NCBI RefSeq assembly: GCF_002994745.2
Contig: NC_037091.1
Location: 26,293,789-26,357,788 of the forward strand
Direction of reading: 5' to 3'
Origin: Rosa chinensis
Taxonomy: Eukaryota > Streptophyta > Magnoliopsida > Rosales > Rosaceae
Length of the DNA: 64,000 nt
Numbering within the stretch: the stretch's first letter is position 1; the number at the start of each line of letters is the position of its first letter. Shown here piece by piece: positions 1-12,369 of the stretch. The notes under the pieces were generated by a model, which was not told where the DNA came from, made no database searches, and was given only the letters and a program-made list of their open reading frames with translations. The position numbers and the translations under genes were made by a program.

Positions 1-972
1 GACGGTCGGATTCTCGTAAATCGATAATCGAAACTCTTAATTTTTGGAAATTCATAATCGATTCAAAACTCCTCCAATCTTCACCAAACTTCACATATAA
101 GCTCTACAATATTTATGTGATTTAACTAACTAAAAAAAAAAAAAACAGAATTTTTTCATACACCGCACTATTCACCCATTGCACTATTCATGCGGCGGCC
201 AACTTCTCCTCCGGCCACCAAATTTCATCCACAGCATCATCTCAACATTTCCAATAACTTTCTCAACTGTGACAAAGTCAGAAAATACCTTGAAGTGGCC
301 GAACAATTAAGCACTCCGAAGTACAGTGAAATTTTCCAATTATGCTTTCTTCCTCCATGCTTCGATCTGGGTTATGAAACTTGACGAGTATGAAGAGTAG
401 CTCAAGGCGCTTCTAATGGACCTGGGTTTATGACCGGAGGTAGCCGAAAATCGGTGTTGACCAATTTGCTACAGCAAAAAATGTTGGCTTCGAACTCAAC
501 ATTTCCGGCCAAATCGCTGTAAACAACTCCCACATGCGTGTTAAGGAGGAGAAGACGAATCTATCAATTCTCGCTGCTCGCCATTTGGTGGCCTAGAGGT
601 GGAGAAAGAGAGAGTTGCAGAAGAGAGAGAGAGAGAGTTGCAGAAGAGAGACAGAGAGAGCACAGGGGGGAAGGAAAGAGAAAAGAAAGAAAAGTTACCC
701 GGCCATAGTATACCAATCCACCATAAACAGTAACTTTCATATTTCACTTATAACTTTCGCATACGAACTCCAATTTTTATTAACCAAGTATGCACGCGCT
801 CGGTTTAACGTCCTCTACGACTTTCATGAAGAAAAGTTTTTCAAATTTTGGCAAAAAAAAAATCAATTTTTAGGGCCACTAAACTTATCGAAAATAACTA
901 AAATGTAACCAAAATCGTTAACTTTTGTTTTTCCACAAGCAAACAAATGACATTTTGGTTCGGGGCGTAACA
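1..972. mobile_element. Truncated LTR of a Ty3-gypsy-like family
   Basis: The stretch is colinear with the last kilobase of the 3.1-kb LTR at 33655-36739: it begins with the GGTCGGATTCTCGTAAATCG block (compare about 35693), carries a GA-rich microsatellite at about 605-660 at the same relative place as the (GA)n at 36357-36404, and ends in GGGGCGTAACA at 972 where the other copy ends GGGACATAACA at 36739. The terminal CGTAACA matches the ...CA end expected of an LTR. The left part lies outside the window, so whether this is a solo LTR or part of an element cannot be told. Short ORFs here are not genes. Confidence 0.75.
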
Positions 973-2459
973 TACTTAATCAGTTTAACGCTTCAAGTTA
1001 GGATTCATCTTTTCCTCAGTTCATCATCACTTAAAAGTTCATAGTTCAAATAGTCTCAAATCAACAAGTTTCATTGTTCCGAAGTCTAGACTAAATGATA
1101 AAGCAAAGACAATAAGTTCGAGATTCAAATTTAAAAGGGACAAACTTCATTCCACAGATTCCATGCTTCTAGCTACTTCAACGGCTTCATTCCAGGCTTC
1201 CAGCAGCTTCATTCAAACATCAACTAGTTTCAATGGAGCGTACAAGTCGCAGTAAACCAATGTTTTTGAAAAACAATGAATGCATAACGTACATAACTAC
1301 ACTAGCTGACTACCACATCAAATAAAGTACCAAATTAAGCCAAAGCAATGCTGCTATAAAGTTTACAATAAACATAAGCACAATACCATAGAGAATAAAT
1401 CGGGCACAATAGCACAAATAAACCATAAACTTAAGCACATTAGCAGTTAGAATAGATAAACTTCAGCACATTAGCAACATTACAAACATTACCACACTAG
1501 CATTTTAGCACATCAACTAAATGAAGCATTATTGCAGCCACTGAAAACATTACCAAACGTTGACAAACATTATTGCAGCCACTAAAATAACATTTCTAGA
1601 ACACTTCCACAAACATTATCAAACAAAAATCTGGATAGAGCACTAACCTTATTTTGTGCCTTCAGTTTTTTTTAATATTTTTTGAAGACTTTGCAGCTTT
1701 ATGTGCAGATTGTTTCCCTATTTTTGTGCTCTGTATATTCTGTTGAGAATTAATATATAAGGTTTGGGGTTGGTCAATTATTGTAGACCCATAATTAGGA
1801 CAATTAACTCGATCATTAATACAGCAGTAAATATTGGCCATCAAAGCGACAATGATTACTGTCATAAGTACGGTAATAACTGTGCGCAATGATTAACCTT
1901 CATAAATGCTTGGTGATTAACTGTCATAAGCGTAGCAATGATTGTCATCATAAGTGTATGAGTAAATACAGCCATAGAGGCAGTGGTAATGATTACTTGT
2001 CGCCCAAGTATGTTATCACCTATACAAAGGAGGCTCGACATCTAGTGAGGAATTTGATTATGTTTGAGTTTACTAAATCTAACTGAGAAACGTACTAATT
2101 AACTCAGGCATCAAATAGTTTTGTACAGGTACCCTCCTCCTCCTCAAATCTACAATAAGAGGAAGCTCCCTAATTCGTCATCGTCCAGGTCAACGATGAA
2201 TAGCACCCACCAACTCAACATCGTTAGTCAGCGATGAAGAGAAGCCTTCGGCTCGTCGTCGTCAGGTCATCAATGAAGAAAAGCCTTCAGCTTGTTATTG
2301 TTAGGTCAGCGACGAGTAGAAGCTTCTTGATTATTCCTAGTTCATTCCCACCCCAGTTCGTATTTATTGGTGAGTCAAAATCCTCTTGAAAATTTTTCAT
2401 CACCAACACAAGGACAATAGATTCAAATGACATTAGAAACCTCGAAAACAAAGAAAAAA
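973..2459. other. Gene-free AT-rich stretch
   Basis: No coding signal is convincing. At about 1150-1600 there are loose repeats of 'cacattagca' and 'cttcattcca' type. At about 2150-2330 a diverged repeat of roughly 55 bp is seen three times (GTCAGCGATGAAGAGAAGCC-like units). It lies just beyond the C-terminal end of the hAT relic and may be its 3' untranslated or subterminal region. Confidence 0.5.
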
Positions 2460-3600
2460 TGTGCAAACCAGTACCTATCTCTATTTGCTCATAAAATTTT
2501 ATCTCTTCAATAATCAGAAAGTATTCAATGGAAGCTTGATCTTCAGATTTAATCCAATCCTGCAAGCATATTAATGCTTCAATAGCCTATCTCCTTCTCT
2601 AAAAACTACAAATGATGGGAATCTTATCGATAAAAAGAGGCATAAGCATAGCCTCTTGATCCAATCTGTCTTCCCCCCCCCCCCCCCCCCCAAAAAAAAA
2701 CAAAAACACACTCTTGATATGAAAACAACCTCAAGAAGAAAGAGATCTAAAGTCTAGTCCCCTCGATCACCCTGACTTTGGATTCAATGAACTCCACTAG
2801 AGATCAATAAGCCTATTTCCAGTTTAAAGCAGCTTTCTGATGCCACGGTTGATACTTGAATTGTAAAAACATCTCTTGCAATAGCTACTAAGTTTGGATA
2901 TTTCCCACTATTGAGCTTCCAACACAATAAGCTATGGAATTCTAAAGACTTTAAAGGCTTCTCAATAAGATCTAAGATCAATGTACATATTCACCTCACT
3001 CTTGACAACCACTTCACAACTATCTTCGAGCTTCCTCTCCCAATCAGCAAGCATTTCAGCCATCTATCTAGTCATTGACTTTGATGCTGAGGAATGGGTC
3101 CCACTACTTGTAGTAGCAGCACTGTTGCACTTTTTTTTAGAAGCTCGAGAAGAAGCAAAGGAGCTTGCATACAAATTTATCAACTTACCAAAAGCTCCTT
3201 CAGCTGCTTGGTCTTTTCCTCCACTTCTTGGTCAGCGAAATGTAGCATTCGCTGACACACATGACTGAAGTTCCTAAGCTTGATTTGGGGTCTAGAACAA
3301 AGTCACTAAAAGGAACTGATTTAAATGATTGAGTTTACCAAAGTACTTCTTGAACTTGGACCTCATCTTCACAGCCATGGCTACCAAAATCTTCTCAGCT
3401 TTAATACCCTCAGCAATTCAGGTCTTATAAAGAGAGAATTTATCTCTGCCTCTGTAGTCACAATGTCATGAAATGTCCTTTGGGCGGTTGGCTTTGTCAA
3501 TGCACTAATCCTGAGGGTTACATTGTAAAATACCAAAAAAGAAATTGCACAAAGTCTGCTGCCCTCTCCCAATCAATTTCAGTAAGTGGCTCAATCTCTT
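2460..3600 (-). pseudogene. Degenerate hAT-superfamily transposase, C-terminal half
   Basis: On the minus strand broken frames give hAT (RICESLEEPER/Ac-like) blocks in the right order. About 3572-3400 reads FYNVTLRISA...FHDIVTTEAEI, like the plant hAT stretch before the DUF4413-type region. About 2960-2790 reads WKLNSGKYPNLVAIARDVF followed by STVASESCF, the hallmark of the hAT C-terminal dimerisation domain (Dimer_Tnp_hAT). About 2600-2460 reads ALICLQDWIKSE, the usual 'QDWLR' tail. Stops and frameshifts separate the blocks and a C homopolymer with an adjoining A run (about 2672-2700) lies between the last two, so it is dead. Terminal inverted repeats were not found. The family call is firm; subfamily is not. 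Confidence 0.8.
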
Positions 3601-4189
3601 CCTAGACTTGTTGTTCTTTTACACCCTAAACCTGGGATATAACTCAAGGGGTTTTTAAGTGAGAGAAAATGAGAGTACGACCAAGATTAACACAATCTTG
3701 ACCCAAAATAAAATGAAGTACTACTTTGGAATGGAATCTGATTTAAAGCAAAGTAAGTATCATCAACTAAATGACAACTAGATGTTAATCAAGCAACAAA
3801 AGGTTTCATTTGAACTTGAATCGTGCAGTGAAAGAACTGAAAATGATTCAATAGAATAGTAAATGACGAAGGAGAGACATAAGTGAACTCGAATGTTAAG
3901 GCATGAACAGCTCAGATTTGGGAATTTATTAAAAACTCATTTGTATAGCCATGAATTTGAAATCTTTCAGACTCACAGTAAACATATATTAAGGAAGCAC
4001 ATATTGAAATTTCATACAATTTAGAGTTCGGGAAGCAAGGAAAAAGATCAACACAATCTGACTGAAGTCATTGAACTGTTATGTTTTATAAAAAATAAAA
4101 AAATGTAAAAAATTTTAGCCGCATCGTCAACTTAGAAAATTCACTAAAAATTTATTGTAAGTCCAAATGACAAGAATCTGTTTTGAAAC
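3601..4189. other. No recognisable feature
   Basis: AT-rich sequence between the hAT relic and the LINE relic. It could contain the decayed N-terminal part of the hAT transposase, but no motif survives that I can read. Confidence 0.4.
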
Positions 4190-5505
4190 AAGCATTGGGA
4201 TGTCCCAAGTTTTGGATTCTTCTTCAGTTAGAACAATTTCTCTTATTAACATTCCCTGCTGTCATGTTGATGATGAGTTTGTTTGGGGTCCTGTGCCAAC
4301 TGGAAAGTTTTCCATTAAATCAGCTACTTGGATTGAAGACTGCTTGATTCTGTGTTGGCAGATCTGGAAAACTCGAAACAATGTTGTCTTCAGGGGTGCC
4401 GACATTTCTTTGGTCTCTATTGTGTATACTGCGGCTTCCTTTGGTGCTGCTTATAGAGTGCACAATGTTCAAGTTTCTTCTCCTCCTAGAGCCATTTTTG
4501 GAAGCTATCAAGTGGCATCATCTTCCTCAGAGCCTCTTCAAACTCAACGTTAATGGCTCGATGTCTGCTTCTGGTATGGCTTCTTTTGGCTCTGCTATCA
4601 GAAACCACTTTGGTAACCCAGTTATTGCCAGTTCTCGGAATATTGGCTATGCTTCCATTGCTGTGGCTGAATTAGGGGTCGTCAATGGCCCTGCCCAAAA
4701 TTAATGGGCTCAGGTCGAGCTGAGCCAGGCTTTTTTGGGTGGGCAGGGCTGAGCCCATTATATTTATATGTCATATTATTTTGTTAAAAAAAATACAAAA
4801 AGCTATGAAAAAATGATGATATGTTAATGATTGAACAAAATAAAATACAAAATTAAAAAAACATATGGCCTAATGCAATAATTAGTTCAATATAACTACA
4901 TAAAAATATATTAATACAAAAATTGAATGGGCTTTCGGGCGGGCTGGGCGGGCTTTAATGGGCATATAATGGGTCGGGCCTGGGCTTTGAACCCTCTGCC
5001 CTAGCCCTGCCTCGTGCCCAATGGGCAGGGCTGAGATGGGATTTGCTGCGGACCGGGCCGGGTGGGCGCCCATGGGCTTTTAGGCCCACAGGCTAAATGA
5101 TGACCCCTAGGCTGAATGTATTGCTCTTAAGGATGGTTTGTTGGCTACTTTGAGATTCAACCATACTAGAATTCTTATTGAAGGAGAGTCTGCTCTAATC
5201 ATTAACTGCATCCTACGCCGATCCAATTGTCCGTGGTCTGTTAAGTCTCTGGTCCAGGACATCTTCTCCCTTGCAAAGTCCTTTGACAGTATTTCTTTTT
5301 CCCATGTGTTTTGAGAAGCAAACTTCCTCGCTGATGCTATCACTATTGTTGGGTACAATCTCTCTTCCTCCAAAATTTGGATCTATAGCCTCCCTCCTGC
5401 TGCTGTTCTAACCTTAAATTGGGATTAGTTTAGTTTTGGTTGCCCTAGAGCGTTGTAATTTTCCTTTCCTTTTCAAAAAAATAAAATAAAATAAAATAAA
5501 GATTT
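4190..5505 (+). pseudogene. LINE (L1-type) ORF2 3' relic with RNase H domain, split by a MITE
   Basis: The reading at 4200-4380 (DEFVWGPVPTGKFSIKSATW, then ILCWQIWKTRNNVVFRG) is the zinc-knuckle/linker region seen near the end of plant L1 ORF2. It is followed in another frame by FKLNVNGSMSASGMASFGSA and AVAE, the start of the RNase H (RVT_3) domain. After the MITE at 4673-5109 the RNase H domain resumes (CIALKDG, ILIEGES, then REANFLADA). Joining the flanks of the MITE gives the standard AVAE-C-IALKDG run, so the MITE came later. A tail of AAAAAAATAAAATAAAAT type at about 5476-5500 is the 3' end. The copy is 5'-truncated, has lost much of its zf-RVT region and has frameshifts. No target duplication was recognised. 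Confidence 0.82.
4673..5109. mobile_element. 437-bp hAT-type MITE with perfect 8-bp TSD
   Basis: The element starts TAGGGGTCGTCAATGG and ends ATGATGACCCCTA, an imperfect terminal inverted repeat. It is flanked by a perfect 8-bp direct repeat GGCTGAAT at 4665-4672 and 5110-5117. An 8-bp duplication with short TIRs is the hAT signature. It has no ORF. The inside is asymmetric: an AT-rich centre and G-rich shoulders with many GGGC units, including a four-run G motif at 4937-4952. It sits inside the LINE RNase H domain. Confidence 0.88.
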
Positions 5506-6145
5506 AAGATGATTTTATCAATAACCATATATATACCTGTGTGTGTCTATGCCTTTTCAACTCAGAAAGAATTATTCTGCATATGTATGGTATGACTTTG
5601 CCTGAATTATTTTTTATTGTTTTCGGTTATGGGTTCTTTGGATTATATTTTCGATGTGTTCTTCATCCTTTGTCTTCCTCTCATCATAAACTCTATCTTT
5701 TGGTTTTGATTCCAGGTAAGGCTTCTTTTTTTGTTATATTGTTGTCAATGATAATATTTGGGGGCAAATGTAGTGAAAAGTTATGCACTTAGTCTTTATC
5801 TTTTGCATTTTGTTTTTGACTGATATGTTAAGGTTCTGATAGAAATTCTGTAAGTCTTATTATTATTTTTATTACTCAGTCTCTTTTACAAAGTAATGAG
5901 TCTCCCTTATCTTGCATGTGTGTTATCAATTTGCATATATCTGTGCACTTTGGACTAATTAGATTTTAAATTAATATACATATTGTATCATCTGAGCTTT
6001 CATTAATGAAATTTTAGTTTTTTTTATTTCTTCTTGATGTGAACTTGTTAGAGATATATTTTTAGTACTGTTGGTTTATATCTTCATACTTAGCTAATCG
6101 TTTTACTCATTTTCTAGTTGACATAGATATCGGGTAAGGGAAAAA

Positions 6146-6565
6146 ATGGACAAGTCATGGATTGATTGGGTAGATTGGTGTTTAAAGCCATATCGTGCGA
6201 AGTTAGAAGATTTCTTGAACTTCGCATATGTTAACCAGGATCTGAGTTCAAGGATTTATTATCCTTATAGAAAATGTGAAAACTGTAAATTCTTTGAGAA
6301 AGTAATTGTGCAACAACATCTTTGGGATAATGGATATTGGAAGAAGTATAAGAAATGGGATAACCATGGTGAGTCCAAAGGTGGTGGTGATTCATTGCTT
6401 AGAGATGAGATGTTAATGGGGTCAGGTGATTATATGGAAGAAAATATGGCTAGATTAGTCCAAGAAGCTATAGGAACTGCAAATGTTGTTAGACCACATG
6501 ATGAGAATGTGGAGAAAATTCAAATCCACTTGTTGGGCCAAACAAGTCTACTAAGCAATTCTTAA
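6146..6565 (+). pseudogene. CACTA transposase N-terminal exon (transposase-associated domain)
   Basis: The 139-residue reading starts MDKSWIDWVD and contains YPYRKCENCKFF and VIVQQHLWDNGYW. This is the Transpos_assoc domain that opens plant TNP2-type transposases: a zinc-binding CxxC next to a conserved 'L...GF/Y..Y..W' block. A TTTTCTAG acceptor-like site lies just before it (about 6117), so this is probably the second exon after a 5' untranslated exon. The domain is still open, but downstream frames are broken. It is part of the CACTA element and unlikely to make protein. Confidence 0.85.
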
Positions 6566-7413
6566 GTTGATGAAAGGTGTAAACCTCCCATTATTTTCTG
6601 GTTCTAAGAAACATATACCCTTGTCATTCATTGTTAGGCTTCTACAAAGTGTTACATGCATGGACGGACAAATCTTTCAAAGACTTGCTTGATATATGTG
6701 ATAAGTCTATGCCAGAAGATGTAAACCTTCCTAATTATTATTATGAAGATCAAATGTTAGCTGAAGTTTAGGCTTCACATATAAAACAGTGGATGCTTCC
6801 CCTAATAGTTGTATGCTATTCATAAATGAAGACATAAATCTTGATCAATGTTTGATATGCAAGGGATCTCAATGGAAAGATAATGGTGGTGATTCAATTT
6901 CTGATTTGGGACCTAGGAAATGAAAGGCAACAAAACAAGCAAGATATTTTCCTTTGAAACCAAGATCGCAGAGGTTGTTTATGCCCTCTAAAACGGCAAC
7001 GCTTAATGAACTGATGATTATGTGTTTAGGCATCTTGCCAACTCTCTTGCATGGAAAGATTTTGACAATAAACACCCAAGTTTCTCTAGAGACATTTGCA
7101 ATGTAAGGCTTGGGTTTGCCTCAAATGGATTTAATCCATTCTGGACCATGAATATAGTTCATAGTACTTGGCCTATCATACTAATTCCATACAACTTACC
7201 ACCCATGATGTTGATGAAGCAACCTTTTATCTGTCTATCCATCTGTTCTTATTGATGGCCTAAAAGGATCTAGTGATAAGATCAATTTTTACATGCAACC
7301 ACACATTAAAGAGTTGTAGAAATTGTGGGATGAGGGCGTAACAACTTTTGATGCATTAAGTAATCAAATGTTTCAAATGCATGCTATATTACTTTGGACG
7401 ATTGATGACTTTC

Positions 7414-7500
7414 TGTGACGACCTAAAATTTTTAACATTTTCTGAAAAAAATAAAGTTTAATTTTAATTATTGTGCTAAACTATTTGTTTAAATATTGTT

Positions 7501-7533
<33 letters not shown>

Positions 7534-9952
7534 GTATATGTAGAGCTGGTTTTACTTGTTTGGGTTTAAGTAAATAGAGTGTACCCCAAAGTATTTGGCC
7601 CAAAACTTAAACCCAAGTGGCTTAACAGTTTATAGAAAGAATTCCACGACAAAACTAGATCAAACAACGCCTAAACTCAAAGCTTTGTCCCTTTTCTTCA
7701 TCGCCTTCCTCACCCCCAGATTCTCCTCCATCTGATACACCAGCCACCACCTTAGGAAAGTACAAAGGTCATAGCCGCCGCCATGGGCAAGTAGGAGGTG
7801 TCAACAGCCTTAGAAATCAAGTTTTAGATTGGTGATTCCCCAAAGCTATTAAGCTAGAGCTGAAACCCTAGAATCAGGAGCTGGAACTCTAGAAATATGG
7901 AGGTGGCGAGTCTAGTACCTATATGGGTAAGATTTCAATTAGAATATTCAATTTTGCTTCTGTTAGACCTATCTTGCTTTCTACGTTTTCACCTCCTTTC
8001 CAGATAATATAAATAGGTTGAACCATCTATGTTTTCCATATAGTTCTTTGAGTTGCTAGATACATAGATAAACAAGGGGGAGAGAGAGAAAGAGAGTTTT
8101 GGTATCTTAGTAGTGGAGGAGTAAAAAGTCAGGTGTGATTCTTTTTCTGATTTGATAAGTTTTTTGTTGGTTCTGATGGTTAATGCAATTTGGAAATTGG
8201 GTTATGTTTATGCTTTAAATATCCATAGGCTATTATTAAGACCTAGGTTGATAGAAGAAGTTGCAATAGAGATGAAGTTCGGTTAGGAATAAAGTTATTG
8301 TTACTGGAACAGCTAGAACTAATTATTTTCTCATCTTCTATTTGATTTCACTAGTTTTCTGGAAAATAGTGAAATATCTTTTGTCTTTGAATTTATCCAA
8401 ATTAGAATTTGAAATCACTTTGTATCTAGTTTGTTGTTTCCTTTAGTCTTTAGAGTTTTTTGGAAGACATAGATTAATAGAATCTCACTTGACAAGAGTC
8501 AAGAACCAAGTAGGAAACATATGCAGTTTTAAAGTTGAATTTAGAAAGCTTTTATTCATCCTTTAAAGCCTTGTTGAAAGTGTGGTTCTTTTCTTTGACA
8601 CTTTAGAATGTCTATGTTCAGTACTGAAATTTTTACACAAATTGGAGTTTTGTACATTAAAACAGAAGAGCGCACACAGTAGAAGTTTTTGCATAAAAAC
8701 GTGGGACTGTAGCTGAACTTTAAAAATTCATAACTAAATCTAGAAAAATTGTTTTCAGGTGATTCAAACTCTGAAAGTTTCTTTAGGATGTCAGCTACAA
8801 ATCGTTAGAAGACCATGAAAACAGATTTGTACAGTTTTTAATGTTAAGGTGACTGGGTCAGAAAACTGCAGTATTTTAGTTTGTCAAGTAAAAACCTGTT
8901 TTGGTCAAAATAACTCACTGCTCAGATTTTCATAGTATTTTAGCTGAGTTTTGCTTTAGTTCTTTGGGTGTGGAACTAATTAATTCTATTCTTGTAATAG
9001 GAACTTGTTTTCATCTGGATACTTAACGTGAAAATCGATTGAGGTAGGGGAAAAACTTGGGGAGCCTCTATGTTTGCATTAGATGGTTGTTTACATGATT
9101 GTATTGGATGGTTGTTTACATGATTGTATGCATTTATGTCCTCTTTTTCTGTTTGTTTGGTATGGCTGAATAGTGAATACACTTACATATTCAAAGTATT
9201 TGATGCATCAATAAGACATGAAGTATAAGGGTGGTGATGGTAATGTGAATATGCTATTGGAATAAGTATGTTGGTTTATCTTTTGCGTAGTTGAGTCTAT
9301 AACCTCAGCAAGGTCCAGATCCCAGGTATGCCTACTTGTTAATGTGCACGTAGTATAGAATTTTGAAAGGGTAATTCGGACTGGTGAAAGGGGAATAGAC
9401 AAGATGACTAGCAAAAGAGAGTTAGGGGGATTGATTTTGGGTGGGGGTTAGTTCACATTGTTGAATACTCTGAGTCACCTTTGTGGTAAAATACATGGTA
9501 TGGGACATGTAAGCTCGGTTTATTTTGCAATGTAGATTATCGGGAATAGATAGTAGTTGCATCCATTCATTATTACTATTCTAACTACGATTTTCAAAGA
9601 GGTTTATTTCTCCTACTGGGCAATGTATGCTCACCCCTTTTTATCATTTTGCAGGTGACAAATAAATGAGTTTGAAGTTATTTTACTGCAAGGGTGTTTT
9701 TAATAATGTGATATACATGTGTGTTATTGCTAATCATGCTTGGGTTCCTAGGCAAGAACTTGGAATATAGTTGTCATTTTGTTGTAACTATTGGTGTAAA
9801 CCCATCTTGTAATAAAGGTTGTGTTTCAATTTTGGAAACTTGTCTAGTGTCTTTCTTTTCCAATTATTCATATTTCAATTTTGGAAATTTATTTCCACGA
9901 TTGGAGTATGAGTTGCATCTCAAAAAAAAAAAAAAAAAATTGGGATGTGACA
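7414..9952. mobile_element. Solo LTR, 2.5 kb, inserted in TNP2
   Basis: The block starts TGTGACGACC and ends GGGATGTGACA, giving TG...CA ends inside a longer terminal inverted match, as in Tekay/Del-type Ty3-gypsy LTRs. It is flanked by CTTTC (7409-7413) and CTTAC (9953-9957), a 5-bp target duplication with one mismatch. Deleting LTR plus one copy joins IDDF to PTYANL, matching the TNP2 'DFPxYxNLSGW' motif, which fixes both boundaries. It holds no internal coding region. It contains a TA microsatellite at about 7501-7527 and an A run at 9922-9939. The small ORFs inside are not genes. Lineage assignment is from terminal similarity only. Confidence 0.85.
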
Positions 9953-10955
9953 CTTACCTACCTATGCCAATTTATAGGGGTGGAGTACAAAAGGTGAATA
10001 TGCATACCCTTCTTGCAACTCTAAAACTGATTCTGTATGGCTGCAAAATGGTAAAAAAAATTCATACGGGAGTAGCCGGCGGTTTTTACCTTATGATCAC
10101 AAGTATCGAAAATATCCCAGATCTTTAAATGGCTTACGAGAATATAGACGAGCTCCTCTAACATTATCCAAAGTAGAGCTTCTCACCCAGCTTCAATCCA
10201 ATGGTGTCCTTACAGAGTATAACAAGGAAGATCTTCAGATAAGGCAAATGATTGGGCCAGAGAAACCTGAGAAAGATCCTTTGAAGAAAAGGCTGCACGA
10301 TTGGGAGAAGAAAAAATATATAGTTTTTGAGTTGCCTTATTGGAAGCACAACCTCATCCATCACAACCTTGATGTGATGCATATAGAGAAGAATGTGTGT
10401 GACAACGTTCTTGGGACCATATTAGAGATTGCTAGAAAAACAAAGGACAATTTGAATTCTCGACTTGATCTTGAGATTATAGGAAATAGAGAGTAGTACC
10501 ATGTTAAGAAGAGGGAGTCCGATTCAGAATATTTTGATCCTGTTAATTTTGAGATGAAAAGTGACTGGAAAGATTAGTTCCTCTTAGCCTTATTAGAATC
10601 AAGAATGTCGGATGGTTATGCTTCTAATGTTGCACGGCGAGATCTAAGTATTTAGGGTCTAAAAAGCCATGACAATCATATTCTTTTATAGCAATTGATT
10701 CCGTTATCTATACAAAGTTCCTTACCCAAGAAAGTGGTTAATGGGTTGATTGATCCGGGCAAGTTTTTTAAACAATTGTGCTCCAAACTAAATTGTGTAG
10801 CAGATTTGGAAGAGACGCGTTCTCGCATAGTGGTGACCCTTTGCGATCTTGAGAAGATATTTGCACCATCATTTTTTGATGTAATGGAGCATTTACCTAT
10901 ACATGAGTTAAGGAAGCATTAATTGTTGGTGCTATGTAGTTTCAGTGGATGTACT

Positions 10956-11370
10956 CAATTTGCTACCCAAAGTTTCACCTTAGTGTCAATTTGCTACCTT
11001 AAGTTTTATTTCAACCAATTTGCTACTCTAAGTTTTCAAAATTAGCCAATTTACTACCCTAGGTTTTATTTTAGCCAAATTGCTACTTCCATCAAATTCG
11101 CTACTCAAAGCTTTCAAGATTACCCAATTTACTTTCCTAAATTTTAGAATTAGTCATTTGGTACCTTAGATTTTTCAATTTAGTCAATGATTGGATGACG
11201 AAAATGACAAATTAGTATGACGAAAATATAGCAAATTGGCTAATTTTGAGAACATAAGGTAGCAAATTGGCATATTTAGTACTTAGGGTAACAAATTGGC
11301 TAATTGTGAAAACATAGGGTAGCAAATTGACACCAAGGTGAAACCTAGGGTAGCAAATTGGCTATTAAGC
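10956..11370. mobile_element. Fold-back MITE made of 'AATTTGCTACC' repeats
   Basis: The left half repeats a roughly 40-bp unit containing CAATTTGCTACC; the right half carries the same unit inverted (GGTAGCAAATTG). The outer arms can be aligned over more than 100 bases as an inverted repeat, so the block can form a large hairpin. It interrupts the TNP2 reading between FQWMY and TLKECVCN. Exact ends and target duplication are uncertain by about 10 bases because the arms are diverged and repetitive. Confidence 0.75.
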
Positions 11371-11428
11371 CTAACTTTAAAGGAATGTGTATGTAATAGA
11401 GCTTGTCCGAAAGCATTAATAGCTAAAG

Positions 11429-12369
11429 TGATACGCTCGAGAAGAGTGCCAATTTAAACTCTGAAAAAGTTGTTGTTAGTATAGAATAAGCAGTAGTTGT
11501 TCAAACCGGGGATTGAGGGTACTTACATGCAACACACGAAATTAATAAGAGTCATACAACAATTGCACATGAAATAGAGAGCAAGAACAAGCAAGCAACG
11601 AAAACAACAATATATAAATACACACAATTTAGAAACAAAGAGAGAAATACAGGTTAGAATGAGTTTTGAAAATCCTACTCCTACTTATATACATTTTACA
11701 AGTCATAGTCACATTAGGAATCCACATACAACAAGCATTACTAGTCATACACTAATTAGGAAACCAAATACACATAGGAAACAAAATCCATAAAAAACAC
11801 ATGACAAATCCCCAAAAACCACCAAAACAATTCCTACAAAACACCAAGACATATTTTCGGCTAAAAACATTATTTACGATTTATAAACATTATTTTCAGA
11901 TCATATAAAGTATTATTTCCTAAATCGATTTACACATATGTACAAACACTTAAATGCAAGAACAAGGGGCGCGGGGGGGGGGGGGGGTGGTTTAAGATCA
12001 AATTCGTAAATTTTCAGAAATAATAAAGTAATTGAAAATGTTTTTATTTACATAGAAAACAATTCATCAAGATGAATTCATTCATGCATCCCTTAATCTT
12101 TATTAGTTACCATGGAAAACTATCAACCAAGAAACACGATCAAAGCAACCAATGTCCCCTTTTAACTTTCTTTCTTCAATCAATCGAATTAACAAAGCAC
12201 TAAGACAATTTATTTCGAAAACATGCATCACACAATCAAAGCAACCGCGTTGAAAATCAATTTTCGAATAATTAAGTTCAAGAAAGAGTTGATAAACATA
12301 CAAATCCAAGCACTCAAAGCGAGTCAATTCATTACATGCATTATCTGATTTTGACTCAAAGCAAGCCTT
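11429..12369 (-). mobile_element. 3' portion of an Athila/Tat-like LTR (left side of inversion)
   Basis: Read on the minus strand this is the right half of an LTR related to those at 38879-45743: it ends in GCGTATCA (TGATACGC on +) at 11429 after the 'CCTCAATCCCCGG' block common to this family. The 5 bp before it, TAAAG (11424-11428), pairs with TAACG (reverse complement of 14676-14680) at the far end of the inverted segment, a 4/5 target duplication. The LTR stops abruptly at 12369 within the AAGGCTTGC sequence and its missing 5' half is found inverted at 14681-15995. Confidence 0.8.

Larger units (their letters stand above)
6566..11428 (+). pseudogene. CACTA TNP2 transposase, central part, interrupted twice
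   Basis: Broken but colinear TNP2 blocks can be read: a segment around 6640-6760, IDDF at about 7400-7413, then (after the solo LTR) PTYANL-stop-GWST at about 9958-9995. PEKPEKDPLKKRLHDWEKKK, then the hallmark HHNLDVMHIEKNVCDNVLGT, lie at 10251-10420. VVNGLIDPGKFF and VMEHLPIHEL follow at 10735-10912. FQWMY at about 10938-10955 is cut by the fold-back MITE and continues as TLKECVCNRACPKALIA up to 11428. Many stops are present. The next residues of the protein are found on the opposite strand at 14675 and below, because of an inversion. Confidence 0.85.

Noticed and set aside
3099..3105. CACTACTTG as the 5' end of the CACTA element
   Set aside because: It lies inside the hAT transposase relic and does not match the inverse of the 3' terminus (CACTACCAAAAAAATTC).
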